Source: QYOJ01 sp043810345 (GTDB lineage: Bacteria > Bacteroidota > Bacteroidia > Bacteroidales > FEN-979). Taken from it: 17,889 nt of DNA. This document shows, piece by piece, positions 14,388 to 17,889 of this stretch; within the stretch, counting starts at the first letter, position 1, and each line of letters opens with the position of its first letter. The stretch is taken from assembly GCA_043810345.1 (NCBI GenBank), contig JBDROF010000087.1, positions 1 to 17,889 on the forward strand, in the 5' to 3' direction. The notes under the pieces were generated by a model. The model had not been told where the DNA came from. It ran no database searches and saw nothing but the letters and a program-made list of their open reading frames with translations. Both the position numbers and the translations under genes were made by a program.

Positions 14388-15476
14388 TTACACATTTTCG
14401 ATATAACCGTATCGTTCCATCTGTGTATTCATTATAGTTGCAATCACTTTCTTTTCCACAACCGACAGGGAGTATACGTTCTTATGGTAACCAGCCAAAG
14501 AGCTAATGTATTGGTTCAGAAGCCTTTCAAAGTCATGGGAAAACGACAGCTTTTGATCCCGGTAAAGGATTTGTAAACTTGCCACCGGATCCTGCTCAAG
14601 ATCTTCAAACCTGATCTCCGAGAAACGCTCTGCGGGAAGCTTGGTGAAATCGTTCTGGATGGTATTCGTCATGTGCAAAAGGAACTCAGCGATCTCTTTA
14701 GCATCAGGAATGTAGCCATTCCGGTTAAGGATGTTTTGGTTTTGCACCACCCTCCAGAGATGTTTAGTCGATGGAACTACCGCAAAAGGATGCCTTACGA
14801 TATGGATGAACCTGGCTTCCGGAAAAAGTTTGACAAGTAATGGGATTCGCATGGAATTAAAGGGATTTTTGGATACGATCCGTTTGCCCGTAGCAAAATA
14901 TATTTTCCTGTAAAAATCTTTAAACCTGGATTCCCATTGGAGCAAGGACTCTCCGGTTGGAAGGAATGAGGTCTCTTTGAGGAAGTACGCTTTCTTTATA
15001 GGAAAGATGAGCTGTTCAAGGGGGGATCTGGTTGTGAGCCTGAAAAGAGCATACTCATCTTCCTGTGGTTCCTTCATACCGATCTTTACGTCGTCCATTG
15101 GCCGGGAAGAGCCCATAAGAGACGACAGAATGGGTTTATAAAAGTGATAAGAGACAAGAAAATTTTCAGGTAGTGCAACTTGAAAGAGGGTAGGTGCTGT
15201 CAGTTCCGGATCTTGTGCCATCAACTGGTGCAGCAGGGTGGAGCCTGTTCGCCAGTGACCTACAATGAAGATCGGATCCCGGGGAACCTGTGTGTGTTGC
15301 AGGGAAGTTCCAAACCTCAACGTCTCTATTCTAGAAAACAGGGAAGACCAGAAAGAACTCTGTAGTAAAAACAGGATCCGGGTAATATTTTGTGGAGTCC
15401 AGGTGATGTGATTTCGGGAGACCAGGCGCACCAGAGGCCTGAAACGAATGCCTGCGGTGAGGTATGAATCTTTCAA
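14388..15476 (-). CDS. Sulfotransferase family protein
   Basis: 362 residues. Sulfotransferases move a sulfate group from PAPS to a hydroxyl or amine. The 5'-phosphosulfate loop is FIVGHWRTGSTLLHQLM (70-86). The 3'-phosphate motif is FIHIVRHPFAVVPSTKHLWR (223-242), with Arg228 and Ser236 in the expected positions. His74 or Glu residues near 134-141 (MKEPQEDEY) could act as catalytic base. The only usable start is a TTG at 15476, which overlaps the ACP stop (TTGA), so translation is likely coupled to the ACP. The hydrophobic/basic N-terminus (ITRILFLLQSSFWSSLFSR) may associate with the membrane. The gene arrangement suggests the acceptor is an acyl-ACP or the lipid/amide product made with it. 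PAPS synthesis genes are not in the window. The family is sure, the substrate unknown. Confidence 0.9.
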   Translation of the reverse strand: MKDSYLTAGIRFRPLVRLVSRNHITWTPQNITRILFLLQSSFWSSLFSRIETLRFGTSLQHTQVPRDPIFIVGHWRTGSTLLHQLMAQDPELTAPTLFQVALPENFLVSYHFYKPILSSLMGSSRPMDDVKIGMKEPQEDEYALFRLTTRSPLEQLIFPIKKAYFLKETSFLPTGESLLQWESRFKDFYRKIYFATGKRIVSKNPFNSMRIPLLVKLFPEARFIHIVRHPFAVVPSTKHLWRVVQNQNILNRNGYIPDAKEIAEFLLHMTNTIQNDFTKLPAERFSEIRFEDLEQDPVASLQILYRDQKLSFSHDFERLLNQYISSLAGYHKNVYSLSVVEKKVIATIMNTQMERYGYIENV

Positions 15477-15754
15477 GAAGTTGCTTTTTCCCTGGCGATA
15501 AATTCAGCTATACTGTTGATGGACTGAATGATATGACGGGCGAGATTCTGATCATTTATCCGGATTTTGTATTCCCTCTGGAGGGCCATAATGATCTCGA
15601 TGCCGTCTACAGAGTCAAGGGTCAGAGCGTTCTTGCCGCCAAAAAGTGGTTCGTCATCATCCACCTCTTTCGGGTTGACATCAGTTATATTGAGGGTGGT
15701 CATGATCAGGTTTTTGATCTCCAGTTTTAGCTCTTCACTCGGTTCCCTAGTCAT
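15473..15754 (-). CDS. Acyl carrier protein
   Basis: 93 residues. Carries acyl chains on a 4'-phosphopantetheine arm attached to Ser48 in LTLDSVDGIEII, which matches the (L)DS(L/I/V)(D/E) signature. The fold is the four-helix ACP: helix 1 (7-22), the LFGGKNALTL loop (37-46), helix 2 (47-59) and a last helix near SINSIAEFI (79-87). The LFGG..LTLDSVDGIEI pattern differs from the housekeeping fatty acid ACP and resembles those of Bacteroidetes secondary-metabolite or aryl-polyene-like clusters, so a dedicated pathway is likely. A strong SD (AGGAGA) overlaps the region just after the BtrH-like stop, 9 bases upstream. It overlaps the sulfotransferase start by 4 bases. No ketosynthase or ligase that would load it is in the window; it may lie beyond the right edge. 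Confidence 0.93.
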   Translation of the reverse strand: MTREPSEELKLEIKNLIMTTLNITDVNPKEVDDDEPLFGGKNALTLDSVDGIEIIMALQREYKIRINDQNLARHIIQSINSIAEFIAREKATS

Positions 15755-15763
15755 TAGAATCTC

Positions 15764-16771
15764 CTATTTAATGCTCTGTTTCAGTTGTTTAAAGAATCTT
15801 TCTTCTACTATTGCACGCTCCATGATCAGCTCGCTCAGCTCAACCATTTTAGCCGGACCCAAATCCCTGTTTTTACCTATTCTTGCCGCAAAGAGGGATA
15901 TCTCCCGCCATCCGTCGCCAATCGTCATCAGTTCCGAAGAGAGTTCTTTTAACTCCGGTTTGTTAACGATCTCAGCTGCTTGCTGGAGAAAGGTAGCATA
16001 CATGAACCTGAAACCAGCACCTCCTGTGCCCTGGTCTTCCAGCAGGATGTTGATTTTCATCACCTCGTGAGAGAGGTGTTCAGTATCCCTGGCAAGCTTC
16101 GGCCAGTCAACCACCCGTTTGGCGAATTGCCGGATTCCTTTGATCCCGATGAAAGGAACCGGCAGGTGGAGCATGTTGAAACAGGCTTTCTGGATCCCTT
16201 TCAGGATGGGCTTCCGCAGATCCACCTCGACAGGGATATGTTGCGGATAGAAAAGAAATCCTTTTGGTGACATGTTTCCACCTGCAAACCTACCTTTTCG
16301 AAGTGACTCCTCTTTCAGTCTGACTGGTTTCGGGAAATAGCTGTCACTGATGAGATATTCTGAATCCTCTTTCCCGATTACCACCATGAAATGGACATTG
16401 ATATGTGCCCGTTCCCAGCCCGGGACGTAATCCATATAGTAAAAGTCAACCTGTGAAGCGACGGGAATCCCCTGCATCAGGAGCCCATCCAGTGTCTCAA
16501 TTCCCTCCTGTTCTTGTCTGAATGAGAAGGTCCGGAACTGTACTCCCAACCGTTTCCGGATGTTTTTCCGCATGTCGCCCGGACGGTTCCTGACGATGAA
16601 CGTGGGAAAAGTAAACGATTTATGCTTGTGGAAATAGCCGAAAAAGATCCCGCTGGCGATACCGAAGACCATAGGTTCTGAGATAGCGAGCCCGGCATGA
16701 TTCAAAAGTGAAGTGACGGTGCCTGATTCACAGTGGGCACCCATCTTATGGTTGAAAGGGATAGTGGTCAT
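15764..16771 (-). CDS. BtrH-like N-terminal domain protein (putative ACP-dependent acyltransferase)
   Basis: 335 residues. The opening HKMGAHCESGTVTSLLNHAGLAISEPMVFGIASG (8-41) matches the BtrH N-terminal family, which has a papain/C39-like cysteine fold; Cys14 is the likely nucleophile. His123 or His127 (AHINVHFMVVIG) and Asp143 (YLISDSYFPKPV) complete a plausible triad. In butirosin synthesis, BtrH transfers a gamma-Glu-AHBA side chain from the carrier protein BtrI to ribostamycin. An ACP gene directly follows here (9-base gap), so the same type of reaction, ACP-bound acyl group to an amine acceptor, is the best guess. The C-terminal part (about 195-335) is helical and may hold the ACP or acceptor. 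It overlaps the preceding HTH-like gene by 4 bases (ATGA). The acceptor and acyl group are unknown, and a hydrolase role is also possible. Confidence 0.87.
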   Translation of the reverse strand: MTTIPFNHKMGAHCESGTVTSLLNHAGLAISEPMVFGIASGIFFGYFHKHKSFTFPTFIVRNRPGDMRKNIRKRLGVQFRTFSFRQEQEGIETLDGLLMQGIPVASQVDFYYMDYVPGWERAHINVHFMVVIGKEDSEYLISDSYFPKPVRLKEESLRKGRFAGGNMSPKGFLFYPQHIPVEVDLRKPILKGIQKACFNMLHLPVPFIGIKGIRQFAKRVVDWPKLARDTEHLSHEVMKINILLEDQGTGGAGFRFMYATFLQQAAEIVNKPELKELSSELMTIGDGWREISLFAARIGKNRDLGPAKMVELSELIMERAIVEERFFKQLKQSIK

Positions 16772-17187
16772 GGTTTAGTAGATTCATCGTTTTGCAATGC
16801 TGTTCCGGGATCAGCATTCCGCAGCTGTTCAATCGAGAGGTTAAAGACGGTGGCATACCGGCAGAGCAACTCTTCAGAGAGCTGTTCAAAGTGAACAGGG
16901 AGCAGGTGCTTTTTGATCTTCCGGGAAGGAATCCGGGTCCGGGCTGATAATTCCTTGATAGTCAGATCCTCCAGGATCATAAATAACTGGACAGGACTGA
17001 TCTCTCGACGGCTGATTTGTTCCCGGAGAGAGAGGATGAGGTTATTCCGTTTGGTGAAGTAGTCGTCGATGAAATTTTTCGTGATGTAGGAGCCGGTCTG
17101 CATGGGTCCATATTGTCCGTCTTCCTTCTCCACGTAAAGAATCAGTTGCTGTTCCGGACAATCGACAAAGCCATCTTTCTCTTTCAT
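16768..17187 (-). CDS. Small HTH-like protein between ABC permease and BtrH-like gene
   Basis: 139 residues from the ATG at 17187, which has an AGAGG site 2 bases before it and starts 13 bases after the permease stop. A longer frame to 17304 would overlap the permease and is rejected. Residues 75-121 (LTIKELSARTRIPSRKIKKHLLPVHFEQL, then SEELLCRYATVFNLSIEQL) look like a XRE/Cro-type helix-turn-helix with the usual final helix. The N-terminal part has YGPMQTGSYITKNFIDDYFTKR (26-47) and a long helix, and is not recognised. It could be a DNA-binding regulator of the operon or, since it is built into the cassette, a structural or adaptor protein that reuses the fold. Its stop overlaps the BtrH-like ATG by 4 bases. 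Function not assigned. Confidence 0.75.
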   Translation of the reverse strand: MKEKDGFVDCPEQQLILYVEKEDGQYGPMQTGSYITKNFIDDYFTKRNNLILSLREQISRREISPVQLFMILEDLTIKELSARTRIPSRKIKKHLLPVHFEQLSEELLCRYATVFNLSIEQLRNADPGTALQNDESTKP

Positions 17188-17200
17188 AACCTCTGCGGGG

Positions 17201-17889
17201 TTAATTCTGTTTTGCAAAAATAAACATGCTCGACAGCATTGCAAAGATAAAAAACAAGAGCAACCAGAGAGCTCCGGGAAGGATATCCACCACGGTCCCG
17301 TCACGGATGAATAGTTCGAGGTAGTTGTCGATTCCCCAGCGGATAGGAGAGAAATTGCTGATTAAGCGGATCGCTTTTGGCATGACATGGATAGGAAGGA
17401 ATGTCCCACTGATAATGCCCAGGATGACCACCATGACCGACCCGAAAAGGGCAGCCTGGCTATGGGTACGTGAACCTGAACCAACCAGCAGTCCAAATCC
17501 GACAGCTCCGAGAGCTGCAGTAAGGGTGGCTACTGTCAATGCGATAAAACTAGACCCCATCTCCAGCTTTGGAAATCCAAAGAAAAGGTGTAGCATGTAG
17601 TACCCGATCAACAACATAAGCAGGAACTGCAAGAGGCAGACCAGAAGGTATAAAAGAACTTTGGCTCCCAGCATGGTCATAAGAGGAACAGGCAGTGTCC
17701 TGAGCCGGAAACTGGCTCCTTCGTTCTTTTCACTGATAACGCTACCAGATAACGGAATGACAATAAAGAACATGGCAAAAAGAATAAAACCGGGGATGTT
17801 GTTCTGCACGGGTGTTGGTTTGATAGAGGATCGCTCTTTTACAGCCTGATGTTGGTAAATCGGTGGCAGATTTTCCAGAAGCGCTTCTG
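17201..17889 (-). CDS. ABC-2 type transporter permease (5' end beyond window)
   Basis: The frame is open from the right edge to the stop at 17201, so 229 C-terminal codons are visible. A GTG inside (17809) is not the true start, since upstream codons (EALLENLPPIYQHQAVKER...) are in frame and typical of the extracytoplasmic part before the next membrane segment. Visible features are five hydrophobic segments, starting with NIPGFILFAMFFIVIPLSG, then the SEKNEGASFRLRTLPVPLM coupling-type loop followed by helices, GSVMVVILGIISGTFLPIHVMP and a last helix near the C-terminus. This layout is typical of ABC-2/DrrB/YhhJ-like permeases that export lipids, antibiotics or polysaccharides. The ATP-binding partner must be outside the window. 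It is the first visible gene of the BtrH-like/ACP/sulfotransferase operon. Confidence 0.9.
   Translation of the reverse strand, partial: EALLENLPPIYQHQAVKERSSIKPTPVQNNIPGFILFAMFFIVIPLSGSVISEKNEGASFRLRTLPVPLMTMLGAKVLLYLLVCLLQFLLMLLIGYYMLHLFFGFPKLEMGSSFIALTVATLTAALGAVGFGLLVGSGSRTHSQAALFGSVMVVILGIISGTFLPIHVMPKAIRLISNFSPIRWGIDNYLELFIRDGTVVDILPGALWLLLFFIFAMLSSMFIFAKQN

Noticed and set aside
17188..17304. Longer start for the HTH-like gene
   Set aside because: It would overlap the permease by about 100 bases, uses a non-ATG start and adds a Cys-rich segment read out of frame from the permease gene; the ATG at 17187 has an SD site.

Overview
The window looks like chromosomal DNA of a member of the Bacteroidota, probably Bacteroidales or a relative. 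The evidence is a Bacteroidetes-type promoter element (TAnnTTTG) in front of several genes, few strong Shine-Dalgarno sites, tandem rhomboid genes behind mutL, a DUF6580-type membrane protein, and a BtrH-like/ACP cassette of a kind I associate with this phylum. The phylum call is inferred from gene content, not from a marker gene. No rRNA, tRNA, insertion sequence, CRISPR array or phage gene was seen. No gene-free stretch exceeds about 205 bases.

Region 1 (1..9191, all minus strand) is a tightly packed gene train, transcribed right to left: mutL, two rhomboid-family membrane proteases, a membrane-anchored endonuclease/exonuclease/phosphatase-fold protein, uvrB, a stand-alone receiver-domain response regulator, a sugar transferase fused to a degenerate receiver domain, and a TolC-like outer-membrane protein cut by the left edge. 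Gaps are 4-16 bases except for 109 bases before the response regulator, where a second promoter may lie. The left part (response regulator, sugar transferase, TolC) suggests regulated surface-polysaccharide synthesis; the right part is DNA repair plus membrane proteolysis.

Region 2 (9192..12943) has mixed strands. A GroES-like protein is transcribed divergently from mutL and ends in a 4-base convergent overlap with a DUF6580-like membrane protein. Next come a lipoprotein amidohydrolase of the YtcJ type and a FkbM-like methyltransferase.

Region 3 (12951..17889, all minus strand) starts beyond the right edge. In transcription order it holds an ABC-2 permease (5' end missing), a small HTH-like protein, a BtrH-like acyltransferase/peptidase-fold protein, an acyl carrier protein, a sulfotransferase, and a small outer-membrane beta-barrel protein. 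A secreted protein of unknown function with its own good promoter follows. Permease to sulfotransferase are joined by 4-base overlaps or gaps of 9-13 bases, so they are very likely co-expressed. BtrH is known to move an acyl group from a carrier protein onto an acceptor amine. The pairing with an ACP, a sulfotransferase and an exporter component therefore suggests a pathway that makes and exports an acylated, possibly sulfated, small molecule or lipid. This cassette and the pseudoreceiver-sugar transferase fusion are the two most interesting things in the window.
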